A stretch of DNA of 64,000 bases from Nepenthes gracilis (lineage: Eukaryota > Streptophyta > Magnoliopsida > Caryophyllales > Nepenthaceae): assembly GCA_033239525.1 (NCBI GenBank), contig BSYO01000008.1, forward strand, positions 14,120,830-14,184,829, in the 5' to 3' direction. Under the pieces are notes generated by a model, which was not told the DNA's origin, made no database searches, and saw only the letters and a program-made list of their open reading frames with translations. Every line of letters starts with the position of its first letter. Positions within the stretch are counted from its first letter, which is position 1. Both the position numbers and the translations under genes were made by a program. Positions 46,515 to 56,913 of this stretch are shown piece by piece.

Positions 46515-49500
46515 CTATCGCTTAGGTGGCCTCTCATCATCATCTCCATCATCATCTCCAGAATCATCTCTGCCAGACCTCTTGCGCTTTGGTGGAGCCT
46601 CAACCTTCCCCACATCATCCTCCTCATCATCGTCATCCTCCTCACCGTTCTCTTGTGGTTCGAAATCGCTTGTATCTTTCTCATCTTCAGCACTACCAAC
46701 AGGTCGGACAAGATACTCCGTTCCCATGTCCTACACATCAATTCAGAAATAACTGAACTATTAATCCAAGCAGCACTCCAAAGTACAAGCATCTTAACGA
46801 AAATAAAATTCTAAAGGAAAAACTCATCCAATCCTTCTGGATTTTTTGATCCTATATTGATTTGGATGACCGCATTCAACATGAGATACTTTCTGGTGTT
46901 TTTCCACTTACTTCTTTGCCTTCTAGGAGGGTTGGGAGGTAGTGGGGGATGATGGGCACAGAGGAGGTGAGGAAGTAAATTCGTGACGTACTTTGGAACA
47001 ATTATATTATCCAAATACAAATAAAGCAGCAGGTGATGAACATCTATGTCATAACCCAACTTTTTGTTCTTTCCATATTTCTAAAAAACAAATTTTGCAT
47101 CAAATCACACAGTGCATGAAATGCAATATGTCAAGAAGCTGGCAACACGTTTGCTGGATCTGCATCTACACTAGTACTAAGTAGAAGAAAGAACCAACAA
47201 ATAACCATGATTCATTAATCAGTGGAAAAAAGGATCCACGATCAAGGGCAAGGCACACATGAAAGGTGACCTAACCCATTAGTCTTCCCGCATGGTTGGT
47301 TTTGGGAAAAGTCAGGTGTTAGCAAATTTTTCATGCATGTGCAACTATAATTAATAGTTGTTCAAAGGATGGTTACAAGGAACTGGTTGGCGACAACCAT
47401 TAACTTCAAGGCACTATTGATAAATGCTACAGCCATCACCAAGAAATTAACGAGGTTTTTTGTCTGTCACAGGAACTAATTGTAACAGACTATAATCGTA
47501 CCACATTGAGCAGCCATTTTTCACAAGTCAATAGCTAAAAAATAAATGAGTTCAGCAGCAAAACTTGAGCACAGGTGCAACACCTAAAAGTGCTATAATT
47601 CACTTGAGTTTAAATGGTGCAGTTCTTAGTGGCTAATCTGGAAACACCTGCAACAATTAAGAAGCTGAAAACAATTGCACTGTATTGCTCAGGAAAATAA
47701 GCTAACACAAAATTCTCTTTTTGTTCTTCCTGAAATAGGCACAGATAGTAGAAAAGACTGTTGAGGAGAGCTTATGAAAATGAGTATCATGCACTCACTC
47801 TTCTGTTCTTTCTACAGTCCTACACACTTTGGCACAAATGGCATGCTTATCAGAACAACTAAAATAGGAAATCTCGTAGCCTGCTTCTGCAATACTTCAG
47901 ATGATGGTTAAACACAAGTAAAATTATTGCAGCAAAAGGGGAAATATAGTTCCCAGATAATTACATGTGTTATAACTAATGCAATGCAACAAATAGAAGA
48001 CAAGACAAAAGTAAAAAGTCCACATGGGCACTCCAAAACAATGAGTTTAACATTTCAATTTTGAGGGTATAGGCTCAATTTTTGTCAGGATGGAAACATG
48101 GGTTTATGGGACAGGAGGATTATGCCATGTCGTGTAGCCCAGAGCCTTGTGGGACCAAAGGGACAGCTAAACAAAAAGAATAAACAAAATATCAAAATCT
48201 ACAACCAAGCGAGGCCAATGAAGCACATATGATATTGTCCCGCCAAGCAATACTAAAAAAGAATAAAAACAATTTTCTAAAGCAATCAAAATTATTAAGT
48301 CAATTACTCCAAAGAAAAAGGTTAAGTCTTTGCTTAAGAGCAAGGTTACTCCACTATAACCTTAAGGTCATAGATTCAAAATACAAAAACAGTTTCCTTA
48401 CAAAATAGAGAAAAGGTTATGCATGTCAAACCCTCTCATGATCCCGCTAAGCAGGAGTGTGAAGCACTGGATCACCTTTTTCTTAAAATTATATTGAACA
48501 ATAAACAACTTTTTTGCCCAATAATGAGGGATCAAAATGTAGGTACCGTGGTAATCTGGCAAGAATCTTAAAAAAAATATAGGAAAAAAAAATTTTGTGG
48601 TTCATATTTTAGTAAACAGTACTCTAATCAAAACCCCTCAACACGTCAACTAGCTTTCAGATTCTTTCTTAAATCAGAACTCTCAACTGCAGTTCCATAT
48701 TTATTGTGTATGAGGTGCATGCTAAAAGTAATGCATCGACCCAAGAAGTGAAAATTCCTTTCGACTGACCAATAAGGGGGCATCACATCACAAGGCTAAC
48801 ATAATAATATACGACCACAGTACTAACTGACTTCATATGGATGTGGGTATGGATATTGAATCCAGGTATCAAACTGGTTAAGGCTAGTGGGTCAAGTATT
48901 GATGAAATGACCCCATAAGAATGGAATGGGCACAAAGGTTATACGCCTATAACCAATATGAATAGGGTATTATACAGCCCATTTCCATTACTATCAAATT
49001 TTAAAAATGTTCACGCAGCCATTTTGTTTGGAAATACTAAAAACAAATAGTATATGACAAGATACAGAAACACTTCTTGCAAGAAAAAAAAAAATCCAAG
49101 TTTCTTTAGAAGAACAAAAACTTACAAGGTAGAAACCAAAATTAAATCCCACAAATAAAAATGGAGATTTATTGGCATTTCAAGATCTTTAAGAAGGCAT
49201 CCAATGCATGAGGCTTTCCATAATGTCAACACTAGGGAAGGTCAAATGTATCATTCTAATCACTACAATATAGAGAGACTATTTCCATAGCTTAATATTA
49301 AAATTCATTATTTAACATGAAGATGTCAAAATAGTAGGAGAGACATTGCGCAACAGTAAGACTGCTACACATCGCCTAAAGATCACAAGTTTAAACCACA
49401 AAAACTTTCTCTAATATAATGTAGAGATAAAGGTAGTTTCATCTAACCCTCCTAGACCCAACAATATAGAAGTCTCGTACAATATTCATCCCTCTAAAAA

Positions 49501-52118
49501 GGCAAATATATATGTACATTTAATATTTAACAAAAAAAGCTTTGGTCTTGTTCAACAAATTTGAATTATATAACTCAAGTTCTGTTCATTTGATTCATAA
49601 TTGCATTTTGTTTTTAGCATATTTTTAGTTCTAGTAGAATTAATCAAGTTATATTGATTAGTATGTTCAAATAAATCAACTGAATCAAACCACTTTCTCA
49701 AAGAACCCAACATTTCTCAATTGAATTGGCAAAAAAAATCTCCAATGCAACTATAATATAACTATCATCAAGCCATTAGGTGATATCGTTTACATTATCT
49801 CATAGAAAAATTTAATATTCCAACTTTGATTATCTCCTGTCCTGATTAAATATTCTAGCCATGTTGTTATTGCTTGGCAAGATTAACTCACATTAAAAAC
49901 ATAGGCATCCATGGCATATAGTTGGAAGAGGGGACGATAATACATGTGGAAGAAAGAGAGGGTAGAGTAGGAAGAGATTCCTGGACAATCTTGGATGAAA
50001 AGAGAGAAAGGAAGGGAAATAGAAGAAGAAGAAAGGAAGGAAAGAAGTGATGAAGGTGGAGGATAATGCAACCCAAAAAAGACGGAGAAAAAGAAAGAAG
50101 AAAAAGGAGTAGGGGATGAACCAATTGTTTATCAAGGAGAAGAGATTAAGATGGAACAGAAAAAGGGAGGGAGGAAAGAACCAGCTGCTATCCACAGAGA
50201 GGGAGTGTGCATGAATGTGCACATAAGGTCAGGCGTGCTTGTGTGCGTGTTGGGCCTCATGTGGACATAAGGTCAGGCGTGCTTGTGTGCATGTTGGGCC
50301 TCATATTTATTCACATTTGCATGGTGCATCAGGAATGCTCAAGAAGAAGGGGGCAGCATACGATCCAAGGCTTCACACGAAGTTTTCACTTACATAATAT
50401 GCATCATTAAGTAGCATCATGTGTCAAGTAGAACAGAAAATAGTACCAAAGAGATGCTAGTTCTTTTATAATTGGATGGAGAAATTTGGAAACTGAGATT
50501 GCTGGTCCTACAAAACTGAAAGTAAGACAGATGAATTATATCCAAATTCAATCTATTATGATGCAATTTACATGATAATTAATGAATTTAATTCTATTAC
50601 TCCTAATGCACACCAAATGAAAGAACTAAACTGAACTGAATCCTACTTTTTTATCATGCCACACGAACTGTCAGTAATTACTGAAACTAAATGTAATTAA
50701 TTTCTTCAGTTGAAAGGCTCCCAAAATGTAATTTCAAAAGAGAAGTATATATATAATATGTTTTGATTTAACAGGGTTAACTGTCTTGAACTTTTAAGTG
50801 CTGCTAAACAAGGTGATATTGATTGGATGCACTACAATGAATTCTGAAGAGAGACTAACCAAGTCCAGGACCAGAGCCTTTGGCACACCCCTCACCCATT
50901 GGATCTAAAAAATCCAACCAGTGATATTTAAATATATAAAAAAAATCCTCTAAATAGATTTTTTATTTTTCTCTTTTTCGGTTTTATATTAAATAGATAT
51001 TAATATTTTTAAAAAAAATCAAAAAAATAACTATCTTTATTAGTTTTTTTTATTTCAAAATCACAACCAGCGGATTAAAATGGTTGAAAACAGAAAGAGA
51101 ATAGTAACCCCTCGTTGCAGAATTACCAGAACCAAGGGGGCAAACGCAGGGGTTCTAGAGTCCTTGATTAAAATCTAATGGTCCTTGCTTTAAATTAAAA
51201 ATAAAAAATAAAAAATAAAAATATATGATAATTGTTAGATTTTTAGTATTTTTTCACAATACATATATTTAAATACTTTAATATTCTAAAAAAAAAAAAA
51301 AAAAGCTTATTTTCTAATTCTTTTGGCTATATAAAATAAGAACCCAAGGGTGGAGAACCGTGAGGCTCTCCCTCTCCAGCCTTACTACCCACCCCACAAC
51401 AAATCAAAAATATTTATAAAACAAAAAATAAAAACCCATTACTCAAGATCTGTAAAACCTCCAACTACCCAACGTTGGCGTCACTGTCCATTTGTTTTTG
51501 AGGGCACAAATTAGGAAGAAAAGATACAGTATACGCTTGACTAATAAACGTACATAGTAAAAAAATGGGTATCCGAACATAAGTTTAACTATTCCACCAC
51601 CACTGGCCAATATTCGCTCCGAAGAGACGATGCTACCAGTAATTACAGTATAACAGAACCAAAACGCCAATTACCTACAGGTTCGTGCAGGAAAACGCTT
51701 AGATGTGCAAAAATTTTCATGAAAGCGAATAGAAACTGAGGAAAAACAGTAATCAACTGGAAAGTGATTAAATTTATACTCATAAACCTAAAAAGTATAT
51801 CAGAGCATGAGAGTCCTATCTATGCTGACGAAACCGAAAATTCGCACACTCCCTATTATCCAAGATGGAGGCCAAAACGATCGGATGCTGCAAATATGGC
51901 GGCCGAAATGATCGGATGCCGCAAATAATTATTTATGCGGAAAATTCATACCAACCAAAACTAGTTCATCAGAGCGAATGGGGATCGGGTTTAACAACAA
52001 AATAACACCCAATAATTAGGTTGAAAAACAGAGATTTTAAATAAGCAGCGGATGAAAAAACTGAGAAGATGTTTCGATCATCACCTCCTCTTCCTCCTCT
52101 TCATCTCCTTCATCGTTA

Positions 52119-52150
<32 letters not shown>

Positions 52151-52447
52151 ACTGCCCTCACCGTCATCGTCCTCATCCTCATCGTCCTCGCCTTCGTCAT
52201 CCTCGTCCTCATCATCAACAGATTGAATACGAGGGCCACCGGAAGACGGCAAAACCTCCTGCACATCATCTTCTTCTTCTTCTTCTTCTTCATCCTCATC
52301 ATTTACCTCATCGCCGTCATCGTCGTCCTCATCACCATCTTCTTCCTCATCGCTATCAACCTCCTCAGTAACATGCTTCTTTCCATTCATAAGCATAATT
52401 TCCTTCTTCGCCTCCTCAATTTCAGTCTCCTGATCCACGGTCTTCAT
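46515..52447 (-). CDS. Acidic nuclear protein (prothymosin-like / aspartate-glutamate-rich), two coding exons
   Basis: Exon 1 is 52447-52085 (121 codons) and exon 2 is 46730-46515 (71 codons plus TAG), both in phase 0. The junction is GAG|GTGATG with acceptor GTGTAG|GAC, giving 192 residues. Residues 1-30 form a short mixed N-terminus; 31-61 and 78-121 are almost pure Asp/Glu, including a run of about 11 Asp at 100-110. 62-77 is LPSSGGPRIQ; 122-146 (DMGTEYLVRPVG...SDFEP) is the least repetitive block. PPKRKR at 167-172 and a C-terminal ERPPKR look like nuclear signals. I recognise a conserved plant family with the same N-terminus, EE|DMGTEYL junction and ERPxKR end, annotated variously (prothymosin-like, VHS3-like); its biochemical role is not established. 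A histone- or chromatin-binding role is only an inference from acidity. The plus-strand frames opposite are shadows. Confidence 0.85.
48328..48484 (+). mobile_element. Decayed Au-like SINE, copy 1
   Basis: A tRNA-derived head (AAGAGCAAGGTTACTCCACT...AAGGTCATAGATTCAAA, box A and box B positions) is followed by AAACAGTTTCCTTACAAAAT, GATCCCGCTAAGCAGGAGTG, AGCACTGGATCACC and a T run. This is the order of segments in the Au SINE of flowering plants, with many substitutions. It lies in the intron, antisense to the gene. SINEs are non-coding and need LINE proteins to move. Confidence 0.6.
49346..49496 (+). mobile_element. Decayed Au-like SINE, copy 2
   Basis: GCGCAACAGTAAGACTGCTA, GATCACAAGTTTAAACCAC, AAAACTTTCTCTAATA, GGTAGTTTCATCTAACCCTC and AGTCTCGTACAATATTCATC follow the same plan as copy 1 at 48328, in the same orientation. 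It is more diverged, especially over the CCCGC segment. Confidence 0.5.
49920..50200. repeat. GA-rich low-complexity stretch
   Basis: Purine-rich plus strand (GGAAGAAAGAGAGGG-like words) inside the intron. It keeps all three minus-strand frames open for 60-110 codons, none of which is a credible gene. Confidence 0.8.
50221..50304. repeat. 44-bp tandem duplication in the intron
   Basis: Two nearly identical 44-bp units (ACATAAGGTCAGGCGTGCTT...) start at 50221 and 50265. They differ at about one position before the second fades near 50304. Confidence 0.9.
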
Positions 52448-52471
52448 CTTGGATGACTTTCTTACGAAAAT

Positions 52472-52597
52472 TCAAGAAAAAAACCTCGAAGGTTTTAGGG
52501 ATTGAATTCGAAAAATTAAATCGAAAATTGGGAAAACAGTGATGAGGGTGAAGAGAGCAAAGGAGCTTCTTCGCTCGACCAGTAACTCCAAAGTCAT
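52472..52597 (-). other. Possible upstream ORF of the acidic-protein gene (41 codons)
   Basis: An ATG at 52597 (minus strand) opens a 41-codon frame (MTLELLVERRSSFALF...) that stops 24 nt before the main start at 52447. If the transcript starts near the telo-box, this frame lies in the 5' UTR and could reduce translation of the main ORF. Its peptide has no recognised motif. Confidence 0.4.
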
Positions 52598-52723
52598 AAT
52601 CGTAGCCGTTGAATCAGGAACCGGTGCGAATCGCTGAGATGTCAATTGATCGGACGGTTGTGGGGAAGGGATCTTCGCAATTGTGAGGTGATAGAGTCGG
52701 CGCTCTGTATTCCAGCAGCTTCT

Positions 52724-52729
52724 CACGTG
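52724..52729. promoter_or_regulatory. G-box (CACGTG)
   Basis: Palindromic CACGTG about 280 bp upstream of the start codon of the minus-strand gene. In plants this is a site for bZIP and bHLH factors. Whether it is promoter or leader depends on the unknown start of transcription. Confidence 0.4.
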
Positions 52730-52748
52730 CGAGGCTCGTGGCGGCACC

Positions 52749-52764
52749 TAGGGTTAGGGTTTTC
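52749..52764 (-). promoter_or_regulatory. Double telo-box
   Basis: The minus strand reads GAAAACCCTAACCCTA about 300 bp upstream of the start codon. Telo-boxes (AAACCCTA) are typical of promoters and first exons of plant growth and translation genes and usually lie near the transcription start. Confidence 0.65.
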
Positions 52765-52826
52765 TTCCGCCCCGAATTTGTTTTTAACTCGGAGCACCCT
52801 ACGGCTCAGATCAAACTAGCTTGTTC

Positions 52827-52901
52827 GGCCCAAGTACACCATGGGCACCGATTTGGGGCGCACAATTAAACGACGTCAAGTCCACACGCTTGCTCGGCCC
52901 A
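52827..52901 (-). promoter_or_regulatory. Two site II motifs (TGGGCC)
   Basis: The minus strand has TGGGCC at 52832-52827 and again at 52901-52896, upstream of the telo-box. Site II elements, bound by TCP factors, act with telo-boxes in plant housekeeping and proliferation genes. An ACGT core (GACGTC) lies between them at 52872-52877. Confidence 0.6.
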
Positions 52902-52910
52902 TGCCGTACA

Positions 52911-54857
52911 AACAAACAACTGAGTGATAATTTATATTGATATTTTTAAAAAGAAAAAACAAAAATATTGGATTGTTAGAATGCAAAATTATACGAATAT
53001 ATCATATTCTATTCAGGAATTTACATAGAATATATAATTATTATGTATTGAACTACATAAATATTATAATTTATCCTATAAAAAAAGATTTATCTTTAAA
53101 TATTTATTATACCTGACAAACTTATAATAATTGTATCTTTAAGAATATCTATATAAATTCAACATAAAATCTCAATGCTTATTTGGAACTTCATTGTTAG
53201 AAAAACTATTTGCTCTATTTCAAGTAGAAATTTACCCTCAAAATACACGTATACAGTCGTGTGTCTCAAATAAAACAAGCCTACTTATCACTCGATCTAC
53301 AACAAGCGGGTTGAGCAAGTGATAACTACTAATTTTAATATATTGATATTTAAATTGAAATAATAAAATAAATTATTAAAAATAATTATGGATTCGAATA
53401 ATATTCTAAGTATTAAATCATTTATAATTGATACTTGAGGAACACATGAGCATCACATATGCTCAATTGGTTTATCAACCCTTGCCTAATATGAACATAA
53501 ACTATGCACATGTGATAATTATCTTTTTTATATATGATGGGTGCTCATACATAAAATTTTATCATTGAAATTTATTGAAGAAATATAACACATGATATGC
53601 TTATGACTGGCATACACGTACCAATTTGGATTATTTATGAACTATTCAACTTATTAGATAAAAAAACTGGAAAAGAAAAGAAAAGAGAAGAAGAAGAAGA
53701 AATTTGATATTCAAGTTCATGATAAGTTATGTTATTCTTTTTTAAAATTTTGTTTTTTCTTCAAAATAAATACTATTTCATAGTAATTCATTTTCTTTTA
53801 ATGTTTTTGCATTTCATTTTTAAGAATAAACATTATTCGAATTTATGAAAACATTATAAGAAATTATTATTGAAGAAAAATATTAATACATGAGAAGTTA
53901 TGTTATTTTTATTTTGATATTTTGTTTCTTTTAAGAATAAACCATTATAAGAAATTAATAAAATATACTATTGATATTTTGCTATATGTTAAAAAAGGAA
54001 AGTATTTTATAATAGTCCCTTATGATTTATAATAGTGGGTATAGCTTCATTTGCAGAAAATAATATATAGACATTCCTACCCAGGTTTTTACTAATGAAA
54101 TAAGGCCCATATTTATGGGAGAAAATACATGAACCAACTTTTAGGTATTCAACATTAGTTGGTGATGTTTTATCACTTACATATAATTCATTATTTTTTC
54201 CCTAAAGGTTCATGACTCCTATTTATTATTATGCCTATTTATTTATTTTCTCAACTTTTAGCTGACTTTATATTTTTATTTTTATTTATGCCCATTTATT
54301 TATTTATTTTTTGGTAAGTAAGTCAAATTCTAGCTGATTTTATATTTTTTGACTTGGAATGAAATCAAAGTCATCTATTATTAGTAGAGGAAACAAAAAG
54401 AACCTACTTAGATATCTTCAAAGACCAAAGTGTGGAAACAGTGACCAAAACATATACAGATCATGTTTTGCATTTTGTTCAGGTACAACAATCAGTTGCA
54501 GCATCTGAAGATAATAAATGTTGTTATATATTTTGGAGTTGTATTCCAAAAATAATTTAAATGTTTTGAGTTTTAGACATGTATAAATGTGTCACAACAT
54601 GGCCCAGGAGCCATATATTGTTTGGTTTTTCTTATATCATTTATATTTTAATGACCTTTGGTTGCAATGTCATCATTATATTATATAATTGAGCATGTTT
54701 AAAATGCCTATAGTCAAATAGAATAAATTTAATTGTATTATAATATACATAATTGTTATGTTGTCGTTATTTAGGAGTCTAATGATAAAATCTTATGCAA
54801 TGTTGCAATCTAGGAATTAAGGTCAATTAATGTTCATGTTGTATTTAGGTCATGACA
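52911..54857. other. AT-rich DNA including the likely 5' LTR end of element D
   Basis: Degenerate AT-rich sequence without genes. It ends ...GGTCATGACA at 54857, right before a primer-like site, so its right part is probably the 5' LTR of element D. I cannot place the left end of that LTR. Confidence 0.4.
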
Positions 54858-55289
54858 AGTGATAGTATCAAAGTAAATCATAAAAGGAGATTTATTAAAT
54901 CTATTTATAGAACCTAAATTTTATGCATTGTGGTATGATAGGAATCAAAATATCTAAAAGCATTGGGAATAGAGAATCTAAGCTGAGAAAATAAGCTTCT
55001 TGAATTTCTAGCTAGGATGACCAAAATAATAGCTTAGATAATCCACATGCTCTAAAATTTAAAGCATGGTAGATTTGGTGGAAATCCAATAGGTAAACTG
55101 ACTACCTATGAAAAGATTCACTAATTAGTTTTTTTTTTTATTTTTGAAAAATTCAGATCTATCAAAGAAAGAAATCTAGATCCAAAGCATGAAGTTCTTT
55201 GAAGTAATTTGGTATCTAGAGACTGATTAGGTTAGATTGGCAACTTATAATCTTAACTATAAAGCCGATCATTTGTGAGCCATGACAAA

Positions 55290-55800
55290 AAGGGTTTTAT
55301 GTGGGGAAAATGAAGAGATTTCTTGAAATGCATTCATGGAGGATTTTTATGATAAATACTTCCTAATGAGCTTTTAAGAACAAAATGGTGATGAATTTTC
55401 AAGGTTGAAACAATGAAATCTCTCGATGATAGAATATGATGCAAAGTCTACCAAGTTAGTATGATTCTTAATTGACTTAATAGGACTCATAGTTTTTATA
55501 GGATTTGAACGATAATGTTAAGAGACAGTTGGTGTCATTTTTGGTTAAAAAAGATCGTGAACCAAAGATGCAAGAGTTTAGGGTTGGAAGAATCCCAAAA
55601 ATATCTAAATCTAGTGATAAAGGAACCGGGAAGGCTACGAAAGTCCAAGTGGTGTCCAATGGCTCCAACAAGAAAAGATGCCTTGTGATTTTTGTGGTCT
55701 ATTTCATGGGGTACATCCTTGCCTTGGGCAAATAGGAGTATGTTTCAACTATGGTCAACCAATCCATTTGATCAAGGAGTGCTCTCACTACCAGAAGACT
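55290..55800 (+). pseudogene. Element D gag remnant with CCHC-type knuckle
   Basis: Near 55325 the frame reads AFMEDFYDKYF, then EFSRLKQ and LSMIEYDAKSTKL, the capsid end of chromovirus-type gag. 55505-55735 encodes a basic linker. 55741-55782 encodes CFNYGQPIHLIKEC, a zinc knuckle in which the second Cys is Tyr. Stops interrupt the capsid part. Confidence 0.7.
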
Positions 55801-55959
55801 TGATATTGTCAAACATGTATATTCGAATCTATTTTTAGATATGAATGGGTTTGTATACTATTACACTAGTATGGATTGTGTTTTACTAAGTGGTTATACA
55901 TATTTTTTTTTATCAATTTTGAAATATCAACCTCTTATTTCTAAGGTAGTAAACTTAAA

Positions 55960-56911
55960 GAGCTAGCAAATGTAATTTTGTATTGAATGCATGCCACTTG
56001 ATGCAAGGCAGGTAAGCTTGCCTATATTACTACTGTCAAGAGCCATAATATACTAGTTAAAGATATTCTAATAATTATAGTGTTTAAAGATGTCTTTTTG
56101 GATGATTTACACATATTATCATCAGGTAATGAGATTGACTTTGTCTTTGGTTTGGTGTTAAGATTTGCACCGATTTCTAAGGATCGATATAGGATGTCTA
56201 CTTTAGAGTTAAATAATTGAAGAAGAAACCGCAATAACTGCTTGAGAAATGTTAAAAAAATTAAGTGTCATATTAGGATGCACTAGATTATTCATGTAGA
56301 AGAAATATGGATTAATAAGACTGTATATTAAATATTGAGAGTTCAATAAGATCATTATTAATAATAAGTATTATTTTTTAAGATTAGATAATATGTTTGA
56401 TTGATTATAAGGTGCTCAAATTTTTCCAAAGATGGATCTTCGATTGGGGTACTATCAACTGATGATTAAGAAGGAAGATGTATCAAAAATAGTTTTTGAA
56501 TAAAATATGACTATTATGAATTTTTGGTGATACCATTTGATTTGACTAACACTCTTATAATATTTTTAAACTTAATAAATCAGTGTTTCAACCTATTTAG
56601 ATTAATTCATGGCTGTTTTCATCGAAAACATTCTTATATATTCAAGAAATTATCAAACATATGAAATTCATTTGAGGATTGTGTTGTAAATGTCTAAAAA
56701 GGATCAATTATTTACAAAGTTAAAGAAATTCAAATAGATTGAGGAAGTGGCTTTCTAAGTCCATGTCATCTCCAAAGGAGGAATTTTGACGGATCGAAAA
56801 AATATTGAAGCTATCACTAATTGGGAATGGCCGACAAGCATAATCAAGGTGCAAAGTTTTCTTGACTAGACTAATTACTATAGAAAATTTATGAAAAATT
56901 ATTTAAGGATT
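55960..56911 (+). pseudogene. Element D reverse transcriptase remnant
   Basis: Landmarks in order, in shifting frames: DDLHILSSGNEIDF and APISKDRYRM near 56101-56195, FSKMDLRLGYYQLMIKKEDV near 56420, MAVFIENILIYSRN near 56610, VHVISKGGILTDRKNIEAI near 56760 and NYYRKFMKNYLRI near 56870-56911. The catalytic FIDD box reads FIEN, so two of its acidic residues are altered. A segment between APISK and FSKMD is partly lost. This is the RT of a gypsy element, inactive. Confidence 0.8.
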
Positions 56912-56913
56912 AT

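Larger units (their letters stand above)
46731..52084 (-). other. 5.35-kb intron of the acidic-protein gene
   Basis: It begins GTGATG and ends GTGTAG on the minus strand and separates two phase-0 exons. No further exon with this family's motifs was found inside it. It contains two decayed SINEs (48328-48484, 49346-49496), a GA-rich stretch (49920-50200) and a 44-bp tandem duplication (50221-50304), but no LTR element, unlike the DNA on both sides. Open frames inside it (for example 49888-50222) follow the GA-rich composition. An unseen small exon cannot be excluded. Confidence 0.7.
54858..56913 (+). mobile_element. Element D: broken Ty3/gypsy element, gag to RT
   Basis: AGTGATAGTATCAAAG at 54858, a primer site of the initiator-Met type with an insertion, is followed by gag, zinc-knuckle, protease-side and RT remnants in plus orientation. 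The coding sequence stops abruptly at 56913 inside the RT/RNase H linker. RNase H and integrase are absent from the window. Confidence 0.7.

Noticed and set aside
46449..46814. Plus-strand frames opposite exon 2
   Set aside because: Shadow of the minus-strand acidic exon.
49883..50222. Minus-strand Phe/Leu/Ser-rich frames in the intron
   Set aside because: All three frames are open because the opposite strand is GA-rich; no methionine context or domain.
52052..52456. Plus-strand frames opposite exon 1 of the acidic-protein gene
   Set aside because: Shadow of Asp/Glu codon repeats; the minus-strand frame matches a known plant family and splices in phase.
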